A stretch of 64,000 nt of DNA from Bacillota bacterium (GTDB taxonomy: Bacteria; Bacillota; UBA4882; UBA8346): the NCBI GenBank assembly GCA_023392595.1, contig JAEVYU010000073.1, forward strand, positions 94,393 to 158,392, given 5' to 3'. Of this stretch, positions 45,501-55,424 are shown piece after piece. The first letter of the stretch is position 1. The number at the start of each line of letters is the position of its first letter. The position numbers and the translations under genes were made by a program. The notes beneath the pieces are model-generated. The model made no database searches and was not told where the DNA came from. It saw only the letters and a list, made by a program, of their open reading frames with translations.

Positions 45501-46529
45501 TTACAACACTTCCATGAGGTTCTGGGGGATATTTTCCAAAGGAACGACACGCATGGCCGCTCCAAGCGCCACAGCTTCCTTAGGCATTCCATATACGATG
45601 CAACTATTTTCATCCTGAGCGATGGTAAATGCCCCCGCATTTTTCATTTCCAGCAAACCATTCGCTCCATCCCTGCCCATTCCGGTTAATAAAATACCTG
45701 CTGCATTAGGTCCGGCATATTTAGCGACCGAAGAGAATAAAACCTCCACCGACGGCCTTTGATGATATACCAAGGGGCCGTCTTTCACTTCAACATAATA
45801 CCTAGCCCCGCTTCGCTTTAGTACCATATGTTTGTTGCCCGGAGCAATTAGAGCTTTGCCGGGAGTAGCCCACTCACCATCAACAGCTTCTTTGACTTCA
45901 AATTTACAAAGCGTGTTCAATCGTTCCGCATAGGATTTGGTGAAATGTTCCGGCATATGCTGTACAATAAGAATCGGAGGGATTTCTGCCGGCAAATTAA
46001 TTAAAACATCCTTAATGGCCTCGGTACCTCCTGTAGAAGCGCCAATAGCAATAATCCGCTCCGTTGTTTTAAATTGAGTCAAGTTTACCGGCCTAGCCGC
46101 TGGAACCATTGATGTTTCCCGCTTAAATTTCTTGACCTGGGCGACAGCTTTAATTTTTTCGATCAATTGCTCACTCATATCCTGTACGGAATAGGCAGCG
46201 CCAGGTTTGGCCATTACTTCGATTGCTCCCAATTCCAGCGCCTTTAGGGCAACTTCACAGCCTTCCTTGGCTAGTGAACTTACGATAATAACCGGCATTG
46301 GATAATACCTCATCAATTTCTCTAAAAAGGTCAATCCATCCATCCGCGGCATTTCAATATCAAGGATCAAAACATCGGGATGAAGATAAACAATTTTATC
46401 TCTTCCAATATAAGGATCAGGAGCAGTACCCACTACTTCTATCTCCGAATCCTTGGCAAGTTGCTCGCTAAATACTTTGCGAACCATGGCGGAATCATCC
46501 ACAATGAGTACCTTAATCTTCTTTTCCAT
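45501..46529 (-). CDS. cheB: CheB protein-glutamate methylesterase, intact (copy 2)
   Basis: 342 aa. The receiver domain (1-115) has the phosphoacceptor D57 (VLILDIEMPRMDG), and the methylesterase domain (155-340) has the Ser-His-Asp triad S165 (GASTGGTE), H191 (IVQHMPEH) and D287 (GMGRDGA). It removes methyl groups from chemoreceptor glutamates. It lies 45 nt before the CheX pair on the same strand, after a CheB paralogue whose Ser is replaced. Confidence 0.93.
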   Translation of the reverse strand: MEKKIKVLIVDDSAMVRKVFSEQLAKDSEIEVVGTAPDPYIGRDKIVYLHPDVLILDIEMPRMDGLTFLEKLMRYYPMPVIIVSSLAKEGCEVALKALELGAIEVMAKPGAAYSVQDMSEQLIEKIKAVAQVKKFKRETSMVPAARPVNLTQFKTTERIIAIGASTGGTEAIKDVLINLPAEIPPILIVQHMPEHFTKSYAERLNTLCKFEVKEAVDGEWATPGKALIAPGNKHMVLKRSGARYYVEVKDGPLVYHQRPSVEVLFSSVAKYAGPNAAGILLTGMGRDGANGLLEMKNAGAFTIAQDENSCIVYGMPKEAVALGAAMRVVPLENIPQNLMEVL

Positions 46530-46805
46530 ATTTGTCTACCTTTTGACTTATTTGATATAGCCCGCTTTATCAATAGATACCCTATGGACAAATCGCTTCT
46601 AAAACTTCCCAAAAAAACGTTTATCCCTTTGTGATATTGAGAGGCCAAAACTTTTTTTATTGGATTTCGACATCCCAATAATCCATTCCTGCCTTTTTAT
46701 ACTCTTTATCTGGTAGTATGCATAGGCGCCGCTAGTAAAATGGCATCAAAAACCAATTCCAATCCAATATGATTTCTATCTGCCCAATAACGCTGCTTTT
46801 TACCT

Positions 46806-47846
46806 TTATAAACTATTCATGATAGTATCCGGGATTTTGGAGAGCGGAACCACTTTAACTGCAGCATTTACAGAAATAGCTTCTTGTGCTAAACCAAAGA
46901 CCGCACTGCTATTTTCATCTTGAGCAATCGTTAAAGCTCCGGCATTTCTCATATCCAGCAACCCTTGAGCTCCATCTTTACCCATTCCGGTTAATATTAT
47001 CCCAATGGAGTCTTTCCCCGTATACATTGCAACCGAGCGAAACAATACTTCTATCGAAGGGCGCTGATGAAATACCAGCGGTCCATCTTTCACGGCAACA
47101 ATATATCCATCTTTATTCCGTTGTAAAATCATATGTTTGTTTCCAGGGGCAAAAAGAACCTTGCCCGAAGCCAACGGTTCATGATGTTCAGCTTCTTTGA
47201 CTTCCAAAGCGCATATATCATTGAGCTTTTCAGCAAAAGCTTTCGTAAAATGAGGAGGCATATGTTGGACAATCAATATCGGCGGCATTTCTTTCGGTAA
47301 TTTCGTTAAAATTGAAGTAATAGCTTCCGGCCCGCCAGTGGCTGCCCCAATTGCAATAATCGGTAATTCGCGCGACCCTCTTCCATCCGGCAAGGTTAAA
47401 ACTGAACTCGCCGCAACATCCAAAAAATTGGAATATTTTTTAACATGAGTTACAGCTTTGATTTTCTCAATCAACTGCTCACTCATTTCTTTTACCGAAT
47501 ATGAAGAGCCCGGTTTGGCAATGACATCAGCTGCTCCCAATTCTAATGCCCGTAAGGCTATAGGCCCGCCTTCTTTAGCCAGTGAACTGACGATAATAAC
47601 CGGCATCGGACAGTTGATCATAATTTGTTCCAAGAAAGTCAGCCCATCCATCTGTGGCATCTCAATATCAAGTAATATTACATCCGGCTTAAGTTCAGTA
47701 ATTTTTTCCCGGGCTATAAAAGCATCTGCCGCTTCTCCTACGACATCTAGCTCAGGATCCTTTGCCAGTTGCTGGGCAAAAATTCTTCTAACCATTGCGG
47801 CATCATCGACAATTAAAACTTTAATTTTTGATTCCATGGTTACCAT
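46806..47846 (-). CDS. cheB: CheB-like protein with catalytic Ser replaced by Ala (copy 1)
   Basis: 346 aa. Receiver domain intact (D60 in VILLDIEMPQMDG). The methylesterase domain keeps H195 (IVQHMPPH) and D291 (GMGKDGA), but the nucleophile loop reads GAATGGPE, with A169 where CheB has Ser. The codon is GCC, one base away from TCC. It is otherwise close to copy 2. It is probably inactive as an esterase and may compete with or bind to the other CheB, or titrate phosphate; alternatively another residue may serve. Start: ATG 47846, 7 nt after AGAGAAG. Confidence 0.88.
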   Translation of the reverse strand: MVTMESKIKVLIVDDAAMVRRIFAQQLAKDPELDVVGEAADAFIAREKITELKPDVILLDIEMPQMDGLTFLEQIMINCPMPVIIVSSLAKEGGPIALRALELGAADVIAKPGSSYSVKEMSEQLIEKIKAVTHVKKYSNFLDVAASSVLTLPDGRGSRELPIIAIGAATGGPEAITSILTKLPKEMPPILIVQHMPPHFTKAFAEKLNDICALEVKEAEHHEPLASGKVLFAPGNKHMILQRNKDGYIVAVKDGPLVFHQRPSIEVLFRSVAMYTGKDSIGIILTGMGKDGAQGLLDMRNAGALTIAQDENSSAVFGLAQEAISVNAAVKVVPLSKIPDTIMNSL

Positions 47847-47945
47847 ACCAATCTTCTCTTATGACATCATTGATTTTGTATACCAAAACTTCACCACTCC
47901 CACTGTTAAAGAATGCTTTTCTCCCAGGTCGAAATGTCAAACCAA

Positions 47946-48752
47946 TCATTTCCCTTGTTTCAAATATACGGTTGGTTGTAAATATTGAAAACCGGTTTGT
48001 TTATTCAGCAAGCTTTCGGAATGTCCAATAAGTAAAAGTCCTCCCGGGGTTAACACATTATGAAACTTTTGCACCAGTTTTTGTTGAACCTCAGCGTTAA
48101 AATAAATCATTACATTGCGGCAGAAAATAATATCAAAAGTATCTTGAAAAGGAAACGGCTCCATCAAATTGAATAACCGGAATGTAATGAATGCCTTGAT
48201 CTCCGGTTTGATTTCATAATCTTCTTCGATTCGATTAAAATACTCCATTAAATAATAAGGATCCATATCCTTTTTGATGGCGGCAGAATACAATCCTCTT
48301 TGAGCAGTAGCCATCGTTTTTTTACTAATATCGGTCGCTAGAATTTTAATTGCCATTTCCGGGGGCAACCATTCTTTCAGTATCATCGCCAAAGTATAAG
48401 GTTCTTCTCCCGTTGAACACCCGGCACTCCATAGCTTAATCTCATTATTTTTCAATATCCGCGGATTCTTTTCAAATATTAACCGCATTTGACTACGAAT
48501 AAATTCAAAATGATTATTCTCCCGAAAAAAGCTCGACATATGGACGGTGATTTCATCGACAAATTCCGACCAAATATCTTTACTGACTTCTGTGGTTAAG
48601 AGTCGATAATAATCTTCATATGAATCCAAGCTATTTTTTCGCAGCAATTTATCCAGCTTGCCTTCAATCATTTCTTTTTTGGGTTGAATCCCACAATTTT
48701 CATAGATCAAGGTGCGGAATCTTTCAAATTGAAGTTCGTTAAGTGGTATCAT
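47946..48752 (-). CDS. cheR: CheR chemoreceptor methyltransferase
   Basis: 268 aa. It adds methyl groups from SAM to receptor glutamates. N-terminal helical domain (1-80), then the SAM-binding core with KLWSAGCSTGEEPYTLAM and LATDISKKTMATAQRG, and FDIIFCRNVMIYF near residue 215. Start is ATG 48752, 2 nt after AAAGG. It sits upstream of the CheB pair with a 99-nt gap. Confidence 0.93.
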   Translation of the reverse strand: MIPLNELQFERFRTLIYENCGIQPKKEMIEGKLDKLLRKNSLDSYEDYYRLLTTEVSKDIWSEFVDEITVHMSSFFRENNHFEFIRSQMRLIFEKNPRILKNNEIKLWSAGCSTGEEPYTLAMILKEWLPPEMAIKILATDISKKTMATAQRGLYSAAIKKDMDPYYLMEYFNRIEEDYEIKPEIKAFITFRLFNLMEPFPFQDTFDIIFCRNVMIYFNAEVQQKLVQKFHNVLTPGGLLLIGHSESLLNKQTGFQYLQPTVYLKQGK

Positions 48753-48784
48753 CCTTTATTTAGCGCGATTCCGTTCTCTTCCAT
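48749..48784 (-). other. 11-codon mini-ORF overlapping the cheR start
   Basis: On the minus strand an ATG at 48784 opens 11 codons (MEENGIALNKG) ended by a TGA that overlaps the cheR ATG as ATGA. An AGGAGG lies 12 nt upstream of it (48797-48802), a stronger site than the AAAGG before cheR. It may couple translation of cheR to upstream ribosomes, or may be chance. Confidence 0.3.
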
Positions 48785-49006
48785 ATCGAATCACATCCTC
48801 CTGTGAGATTACTTGCCCTCTATTCATTTTATCGGCTTTTTCGGTCTTTCTTTTAACAGTTGAAAGCTAAATCTCCTCATTTTGTTATAAAAAATTTATA
48901 ACCATTGGCATGGATGCCGGGTTTTCAAAAATGATAGGATTTTCTTTGCCATAAGTCGTTTAAAATATTCCTCATTCCCAAATAATAAAAATAGGTTCTG
49001 AGCTAT

Positions 49007-49474
49007 TTATTTTCCCTCAAAACCCACTTGGATCTGAATCGAGCCCAATGGGGTATAAAAAAATTGCTCTGAGGCCAAAACTTTGGGAGATGTCGAAACT
49101 TCCAAATTATCACCTATAAAAACAGCCGGTGGAGTGAGTCTTAAATTAATTCCTTTATATAACTTATTTAAGCGGGTAATTCCGTTACCTGCAACCATAT
49201 TGGTGAATTCTGCCAGATAAAAACACAAATCTCTTTCATCAAGTGCCATTTCACCATTAACACGCTGGTAAATTTCATTTATTAATGATTTATTCATCTT
49301 CACATGAACCCTGCCGATATTAAACCCCACCACGCCGACAATTGCTGCATACGTTTTCTCATGAATAACGTTTTCCCCATCCGTAGACATTTCAAGTCCA
49401 GGGATAGTCACAGCCACTTTGTAAACAGCTTCAAAAAAACAATCACAAAAAGTTTGAAATTTTTTCGAATCCAA
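49007..49474 (-). CDS. cheX: CheX-family chemotaxis phosphatase (copy 3)
   Basis: 155 aa if started at TTG 49474, which lies 5 nt after AAGGAGG; a frame-open GTG 9 codons further upstream has no site. The E-x-x-N motif is in YLAEFTNMVAGNGITRL. Then LRLTPPAVFIGDN as in the other two copies. It is the promoter-proximal gene of the chemosensory run, 250 nt before cheR; that gap has no gene except the mini-ORF. Confidence 0.8.
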   Translation of the reverse strand: MDSKKFQTFCDCFFEAVYKVAVTIPGLEMSTDGENVIHEKTYAAIVGVVGFNIGRVHVKMNKSLINEIYQRVNGEMALDERDLCFYLAEFTNMVAGNGITRLNKLYKGINLRLTPPAVFIGDNLEVSTSPKVLASEQFFYTPLGSIQIQVGFEGK

Positions 49475-49792
49475 ACTATCCTCCTTATGGGTTAACAGCA
49501 CGTTAGTTATTCAATCGGCTAAATCGCCAAACTAGTTTAGGTGCAAATGGAATTTTTCTTGACGAGACGGATGCCAATATTTGGATTTCTTTGGTATTAT
49601 TATAACAAGTAGGATATTGAAGGGAGAATGAAGCGTTTGCAGAAAAACACTTATTGCCAATTGTCCCGATGCACGGCAGGTTTTTTTGAAAGCAAACACA
49701 AGAAAGGTCCCAAGGACATTCCATCTCATTATTTCGAGAATAGGATGCCCCCAGCCGATGCCTTCCCAATGATTAACCGGTAACTTTTTCAA

Positions 49793-51046
49793 TCATTCAA
49801 GATAATCCGAAACAATCTGGTGCAAACTTCGATTGGCTTTTTTAAAGTTTCCGTCATAAATAAAAGTATTCACCAAGTCATCCAAAGCATCGGAAAATCC
49901 TTGAGGCGCAGCAGAACCATGAACGATCGATGGAGTCAAGATAAGCTTGACAAAATCATCCATGGACTGTTGCTGATAAGGGTCAAAAAGCTGGCGGTTC
50001 ACGTCGATTCGGGCCGGAATGGAGCCCTTCACCAAATTGAAAGTATCCTGGCCCTCCACGGAGGAAATGATCGCCAGCCAAGCAAGAGCCCCCTTCCGGT
50101 GAGGCGCCCCTTTGGGCAAGCCAAAAGAATCGGTTATGACCATAAAGTTATTCCCCAGGGGCACCCATCCAAAACTCTTTCCCGGCACTCCTCCCAGTGT
50201 TTTAAAATATCCTTCCGCCCAATCACCCATGATGTTGAAGGCAGCTTTTCCACTGGCAACCAATCTGGTTGCATCTTGCCAGGTTAAAGTCGAATGATCC
50301 TTATTCACATATCGAATCAACTGGTTTAAATCTCTAAAAGCGCCGTTAATATCGGGATCATTAAATGACGTCTGGTTTCTCCACAAACCGTTATATTTTA
50401 ACGGACCCATTCTGGCAACTAAGATCGTTTCAAAAAGGTGTGTGGCCTCCCACTTATTTTTGTCTCCGAGCGAAAGTGGAATAATCCCGTATCTGGTCAG
50501 CTTTTGGCAGGCGCTCAAAAGTTCGGGTATGGTTTTGGGCGGTACGATTTTGTATTTCCGTAAAATATTTTTGTTATACCACAATACATTACCCCGTTGA
50601 ACATCCAACGGGATTGAGTATATTTCCCCTTTATAACTGCACATATCCAGTACTTGCCGATTAAATTTACCGCGAACTCCCCAAGCATCTAAATACCGGG
50701 TGACCGGTTCCATCATCCCTGTTTTAACATAAGAATCGATTAATTCGGCTCCTCCGTGAACCTGAAAAGAATCAGGGGGATTCCCCCCAACCATCCGGGT
50801 CCGCAATGCCGCTTTCGCATTAATTCCCGCTCCGCCCTCGACTGTCGCATTGATTACTTCAATCTGAGGATATTTTTGCTGAAAAATTTTCAGAAGCGCC
50901 TGTAAGCTTTCCTCTTCCCCGCCACCGGTCCACCAACTAAAAATCTCTACTTTATTTTTATTGTTTTGAGCTAAAGTGCTCCCCAATAAAATGAAACCCA
51001 TCAACAGAATGAAAAGCGAATGAAAAAAATATCTTTTAAGCCTCAT
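49793..51046 (-). CDS. extracellular sugar-binding protein of an ABC transporter
   Basis: About 417 aa, a family 1 solute-binding protein for sugars or oligosaccharides. Signal peptide 1-27. Typical: VEIFSWWTGGGEEESLQALL after the signal, then YNKNILRKY and GKAAFNIMGDWAEGYF. I chose ATG 51046; the ATG at 51058 has no ribosome site. No permease genes are next to it; it closes a locus of sugar sensor genes. Without a lipobox Cys it is presumably periplasmic. Confidence 0.85.
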   Translation of the reverse strand: MRLKRYFFHSLFILLMGFILLGSTLAQNNKNKVEIFSWWTGGGEEESLQALLKIFQQKYPQIEVINATVEGGAGINAKAALRTRMVGGNPPDSFQVHGGAELIDSYVKTGMMEPVTRYLDAWGVRGKFNRQVLDMCSYKGEIYSIPLDVQRGNVLWYNKNILRKYKIVPPKTIPELLSACQKLTRYGIIPLSLGDKNKWEATHLFETILVARMGPLKYNGLWRNQTSFNDPDINGAFRDLNQLIRYVNKDHSTLTWQDATRLVASGKAAFNIMGDWAEGYFKTLGGVPGKSFGWVPLGNNFMVITDSFGLPKGAPHRKGALAWLAIISSVEGQDTFNLVKGSIPARIDVNRQLFDPYQQQSMDDFVKLILTPSIVHGSAAPQGFSDALDDLVNTFIYDGNFKKANRSLHQIVSDYLE

Positions 51047-51213
51047 TGTTATCACCATTGGTTTGTATTACTTACCATCGAGCGATGCCTCATTGTTTCG
51101 TCTTTCACGATAATACGGCGTTAATTCCACGCGGTTGAGTAAATCCCTCTGTAATTTTTTCTTCACTCACTGGAAGATCGGTTTCTTAATAAAAAAAGGG
51201 TATTTTTAAATCA

Positions 51214-52290
51214 TTATTTATTCCCTATGGTTGTCAAATCAGCAGTAGCATAAAGTTTCAGCTTATTAACAAGAACTGCTTGAAGATTCGTGGAATCCAC
51301 TAAATAAACAGGGCAGATGTAAGCCGGAAGTTTACGATTCCCGAATGCTACCGTTGACCCAAAGCTCTTTTTCTTTTGAATGAACCGGTTTGCTGAGACA
51401 ATAGCCGTTTTTGCCAGCTCGGATATGTTCCAGGCCACTGTCATCGATTGTTCCCGGCGCAATATTCTTTGACATGCCGTGAGTTCGGCGCCGGCGCCGG
51501 TTATGAATGGAAGCGGGGATTTTTGTTCCCTGTAAAAATTAACGACGGATTCGGCAATCAAATCTTCCGGTATCAAAATTCCCTGTAATTTCTGATGGGC
51601 GATAGTAGCCCTGATTTTAGTGACCGCTTCATCCGCCGACCAATGATTAAGGGCATTCACGGATAATATATCAGCGCCGACTCCGTTTTTCTTCTTTAAA
51701 ATTTCCTGCTGGCCACTATAAAGCATCTCCGAATGATAACTATTCCCGGGACCTTTGAATACCAAATAATTACCAGGTCCGGCCCTTTCTAATAAAGTTT
51801 TGGCCTGAATCCGTCCCATGTCCCGGTAATCGACGCCAAGAAACAAATCACCGGGGCCGGCCGTCATTTCATCATAAAAAATAATTTTAACTCCCTTACT
51901 CCGGGCTTCTTCCAAAACATCTTCCAATCCTTTTTGGCTTACGGGATTCAAAATTAAAACCTTAATACCGCGGGCTAATAGGTCGTTAATTTGACTGATT
52001 TGCCGTAAAAGTGAATGGTGGGCAACCTTTAAACCGATTGAAAGCCGTTGGCTCCCGGCGGCGTCTTCCATAACCGCCCATTCTTTGTTCCACCGGGCTT
52101 CCACGAGACTATTGAAGCAAACTCCAATATCTAACTGCTGGGTTTGGGTGGATCCAAAAGAGGCGTTATTTTGGCTGCTCATCATCTTCAACAAATTTCC
52201 GAAGTAAAGAAGCGGGATTGACAAAATGATTAATAATAACAATGCTGTTACCAGAACCCAGTTGGTTTTAATAAATTTTAGCATCAACAA
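51214..52290 (-). CDS. periplasmic-binding-type sugar sensor/binding protein (LacI-like fold), B
   Basis: 358 aa with an N-terminal uncleaved helix (14-33) and a type 1 periplasmic-binding domain (about 55-340). Such ribose/xylose-like proteins feed a membrane-bound kinase. Seen: DIGVCFNSLVEARW, INDLLARGIKVLILNPVS and the closing region with TDLTTIGNK. It is 34 nt after the YesN gene. It may be the substrate sensor or a helper of the first one. Confidence 0.75.
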   Translation of the reverse strand: MLMLKFIKTNWVLVTALLLLIILSIPLLYFGNLLKMMSSQNNASFGSTQTQQLDIGVCFNSLVEARWNKEWAVMEDAAGSQRLSIGLKVAHHSLLRQISQINDLLARGIKVLILNPVSQKGLEDVLEEARSKGVKIIFYDEMTAGPGDLFLGVDYRDMGRIQAKTLLERAGPGNYLVFKGPGNSYHSEMLYSGQQEILKKKNGVGADILSVNALNHWSADEAVTKIRATIAHQKLQGILIPEDLIAESVVNFYREQKSPLPFITGAGAELTACQRILRREQSMTVAWNISELAKTAIVSANRFIQKKKSFGSTVAFGNRKLPAYICPVYLVDSTNLQAVLVNKLKLYATADLTTIGNK

Positions 52291-52324
52291 TCCTCCGCCA
52301 AAAATCTAAGGATAGACAAAAACC

Positions 52325-53887
52325 CTATCCCCTAACAGCTGTGGGGGGTAAATTCGTAACTTTTTTAAATACTTTACTAAAATAATTGGGATCCCGGTAT
52401 CCGGTTTGCATTGCGATTTCCTTAATGGAAAAACTGGATTCCTTCAACAATTTTAGCGCTTTTTCGATGCGGATCCGTTCCAAAAAATCCATCACGGTTT
52501 GGTTGCGGTACTCTTTGAACAATTTACTCAGATAATTCGGACTGATTGCAGCGGCCGCAGCCACATCCGCCAGTGTCAAATCCTTATCATAATTTTGCAT
52601 CATATATTCAATAGCCGCTCTTATCTCAGGGTTGTTCTCGGCGCTTTCCTTGTTTTGAATTTCAGTGATGAATCCTTTTACAATATTGTCCATTACCAAT
52701 TCCAGTTCGTTCAAATCACTGGTGTGATTGATTTTTTGAATATATTGGTTGCCATTTAATGATTGTTTCGATTCAGCCGGGGCATTTTCATAAAACACCC
52801 GGAACAAAACTGCAACAATGCCATGAAAATAATCTTTTTGCGACTGGAAATCTCCTTGTAATGCCTGTGTCACTAATCGAAACAAATCTTTAAAAATAAC
52901 TCCGGCCAATTCCTCTTGACCTGACTTGGCCGCATCAAAAAATTCCTGCTCAACGACCCACGGGATTGAAAAATCCTGGTGTGAAACACTGGGAACTTCT
53001 CCAAGAAAATAGACACCGGCGGGATAGGAATGGAGCTGGGTTGATTGTCGCAATTCCTTAAAAGATTGAATCATTCCTTCAAATCCTTCGTATACCCCTC
53101 CTAAAATGATACCCGCGTCCAAACCGATATTGCTTTTTAATTTTTTATTGAGCAGGTTCCAAGTCTCCACTTGAGAGCCGGGCATTGAATCGTGTCCGAT
53201 TAAGATTAAAGCCGTTCGGCCAATCAGGGGGCTTAACAAAATATCCCTGACATTATTGGTGTTCTTTAAATGACTCCGGACAAACTGCTTATAATCCTCG
53301 AAGTTCTCCGTCAGCCGTTTACAGTCAATAGCATAAATTTCCACCGCTTGTCCCAACTTTACTTTTAAATCCAGTAATTGAGGATATTCCATCAACGGAT
53401 GCATCGCAATACTCGGATATAACAACGAAAAAAACAAGTCTTCTTCCAAAAAAGGACGCATTCGCGATAATTTATCCCTTAATTCCAATTGTTCCCGCGC
53501 CCTTCCTCTTTGTTCCTCCAGCCTGGCTATGGCTTTAGCCAAAATCGTCACCAAATCATCCTTGGATACCGGTTTCAGCAAATAATCCACGACCCCCAAG
53601 GCTATACTTTGCTGGGCATAATGAAAATTATCATAGGCGGAAATAATCACAAATATCGTCTCAGGCAATGATTTTTTGATTTCTGATATTGCTTCCAAGC
53701 CATTCAGCCCGGTTAATTCGATATCCATAAAAACAATATCCGGCTTTTCGCGAAGCGCCAAGGATACCGCATCGATCCCGCTGCCGGTTTTTGCCACCAC
53801 TTGAATTTCCGGACAATTGGTTTCAATTACATGAGATATGGCGCGAAGAACAATCGGTTCATCATCCACAATCATTAAACTGTACAT
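52325..53887 (-). CDS. YesN-type response regulator (REC-AraC)
   Basis: 520 aa. Receiver domain (1-120, phosphoacceptor in DIVFMDIELTG), a middle domain of about 250 aa, and two AraC helix-turn-helix motifs at the C-terminus (about 420-520; ISPNYLSKLFKEYRN and TGYRDPNYFSKVFKK). It regulates sugar uptake genes on a signal from the YesM kinase. ATG 53887 has GAGGAAAGG upstream; its 5' end overlaps the kinase gene by 26 nt. Confidence 0.88.
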   Translation of the reverse strand: MYSLMIVDDEPIVLRAISHVIETNCPEIQVVAKTGSGIDAVSLALREKPDIVFMDIELTGLNGLEAISEIKKSLPETIFVIISAYDNFHYAQQSIALGVVDYLLKPVSKDDLVTILAKAIARLEEQRGRAREQLELRDKLSRMRPFLEEDLFFSLLYPSIAMHPLMEYPQLLDLKVKLGQAVEIYAIDCKRLTENFEDYKQFVRSHLKNTNNVRDILLSPLIGRTALILIGHDSMPGSQVETWNLLNKKLKSNIGLDAGIILGGVYEGFEGMIQSFKELRQSTQLHSYPAGVYFLGEVPSVSHQDFSIPWVVEQEFFDAAKSGQEELAGVIFKDLFRLVTQALQGDFQSQKDYFHGIVAVLFRVFYENAPAESKQSLNGNQYIQKINHTSDLNELELVMDNIVKGFITEIQNKESAENNPEIRAAIEYMMQNYDKDLTLADVAAAAAISPNYLSKLFKEYRNQTVMDFLERIRIEKALKLLKESSFSIKEIAMQTGYRDPNYFSKVFKKVTNLPPTAVRG

Positions 53888-55424
53888 GTGGCCTTTCCTC
53901 CTCAATTAACGGCAGTTTCAGCTCCACTTGAGTTCCTTCACCCGGCTTGCTGACAATGGTCAATAAATCATCCCGTCCGTAAAAAAGCCGGAGCCTTTTA
54001 CGAATATTCCCAAGGCCAATTCCGCTGGAATCGGACTGGGACGTATTCCCCTGAGGAACATGTACTTCCATACTATCCTGCGCCAACACGCGTTTCATTT
54101 TATCCGGCGGAATACCGACACCATTATCGCCTATGATTACATGAAGCCGTTCTCCTTCATCCCGGATGGCCACATGAATCTGGCCTTTCCGTTCTTTCAA
54201 ACCGGCCACGCCATGAAGATAAGCGTTTTCAATCAAAGGCTGAAAAACCAGGCACGGAATGAGGTATTTTGTCAAATTACCCGCTATGGAAAGCTCACAA
54301 TGAATCGACTCGCCATAACGCACTCCCATAATATAAATATATTCTTTCATGTTATCAACCTCATCCTGGACTGTTACCGGTCTATCGAGCGAACGGAGAT
54401 TGTATCGCAACAAACGGGCGACTGCTTTGATTAAGTCTCCGGTTTCATTGGCGTCTTCCAAAATAGCTACTTGAGATATGGCATTTAAAGTATTGTATAA
54501 GAAATGGGGATTCATTTGCGCCTGCAACATTTGAATTTCCGACTCCCGAAGCAGGTTGGTAACCTCCAGATTTCTCATTTTCTCCTCTTTCAACTGCCGC
54601 TCTAATTTGGCCTTTTCCTGAATTTCATGAAACAGCTCATTGATGTTGCGCGACATCCTGTTAAAAACGCGGGTAATAATTTGTAATTCATCATTGGATT
54701 CTGAAAACACCGCGCCGACCTTAAAATTACCTTTACTGATTTCGGCGGCGTTTTTAGCAATCTGTTCCAAAGGCTGGGTAATGCCCATTGAAAAGTCAAT
54801 ACAAAAAGTAATGCTCAGCAGCCCAATGACTATCGCCAACAAATAGGCGGTATATTCGATTTTCTTAGTCTGCCGGCTGATAATTTTATATCGTTCCCGG
54901 CCCCAGGTTGTGTTTTGACTTATCAGACTGCGGATATATTTGCTGGTTAAATCAACCGCTTCACTCATTTTATAATCCGTTTCGTAAGCCCGTTCCATCC
55001 GGTTATCCCTGCGGTCCGTCACGGTCATTTGAGAAAATTGATTGATACTGGCCAAATATTTTGAAAGATCCAGATAACGGTAATACTTCTCTTCATTGTC
55101 AATTCCGCCAAGGTGTTCCGAAAGATTGTCCACTGCTTCCTGGAGTTCGGTATTGGCAGCCAGACATTTATCCAGACTTGAGTAATTGCCGTCGGCTAAA
55201 TAGTTATCCGTATAATACTTGACCGCGTATATTTTACGGCTTATGGTTTCCAGATTTTTCGAATCGTCCAGGAGGGCTGCAAAAAAACGGGCGGACATTT
55301 TCAGGGCCAAATTCAAATAAACTGCAATAAAAATGATTAAAACCATAAACACCAGAAAATGAATAATCATCTTCCAGCGAATCGAAAAAGGCTTCCCCCA
55401 TTGTAAATTAGTATTGGATTCCAT
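53862..55424 (-). CDS. YesM-type sensor histidine kinase
   Basis: 520 aa. An N-terminal TM helix, an extracellular helical domain (about 35-170), a second TM helix (175-195), HAMP (200-250), then the His_kinase domain with QMNPHFLYNTLNAISQ (His phosphoacceptor) and the HATPase with DNGVGIPPDKM and GIGLGNIRKRL. ATG 55424 follows GAGGAAT; the upstream frame overlaps the binding-protein gene and is not used. It probably senses a sugar via the binding protein encoded just before it. Confidence 0.9.
   Translation of the reverse strand: MESNTNLQWGKPFSIRWKMIIHFLVFMVLIIFIAVYLNLALKMSARFFAALLDDSKNLETISRKIYAVKYYTDNYLADGNYSSLDKCLAANTELQEAVDNLSEHLGGIDNEEKYYRYLDLSKYLASINQFSQMTVTDRRDNRMERAYETDYKMSEAVDLTSKYIRSLISQNTTWGRERYKIISRQTKKIEYTAYLLAIVIGLLSITFCIDFSMGITQPLEQIAKNAAEISKGNFKVGAVFSESNDELQIITRVFNRMSRNINELFHEIQEKAKLERQLKEEKMRNLEVTNLLRESEIQMLQAQMNPHFLYNTLNAISQVAILEDANETGDLIKAVARLLRYNLRSLDRPVTVQDEVDNMKEYIYIMGVRYGESIHCELSIAGNLTKYLIPCLVFQPLIENAYLHGVAGLKERKGQIHVAIRDEGERLHVIIGDNGVGIPPDKMKRVLAQDSMEVHVPQGNTSQSDSSGIGLGNIRKRLRLFYGRDDLLTIVSKPGEGTQVELKLPLIEEERPHVQFNDCG

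Noticed and set aside
49502..49792. Two 86-88-aa minus-strand frames between the CheX gene and the solute-binding gene
   Set aside because: They overlap each other in different frames, have no ribosome sites and no known domains; I see nothing in this 290-nt gap.
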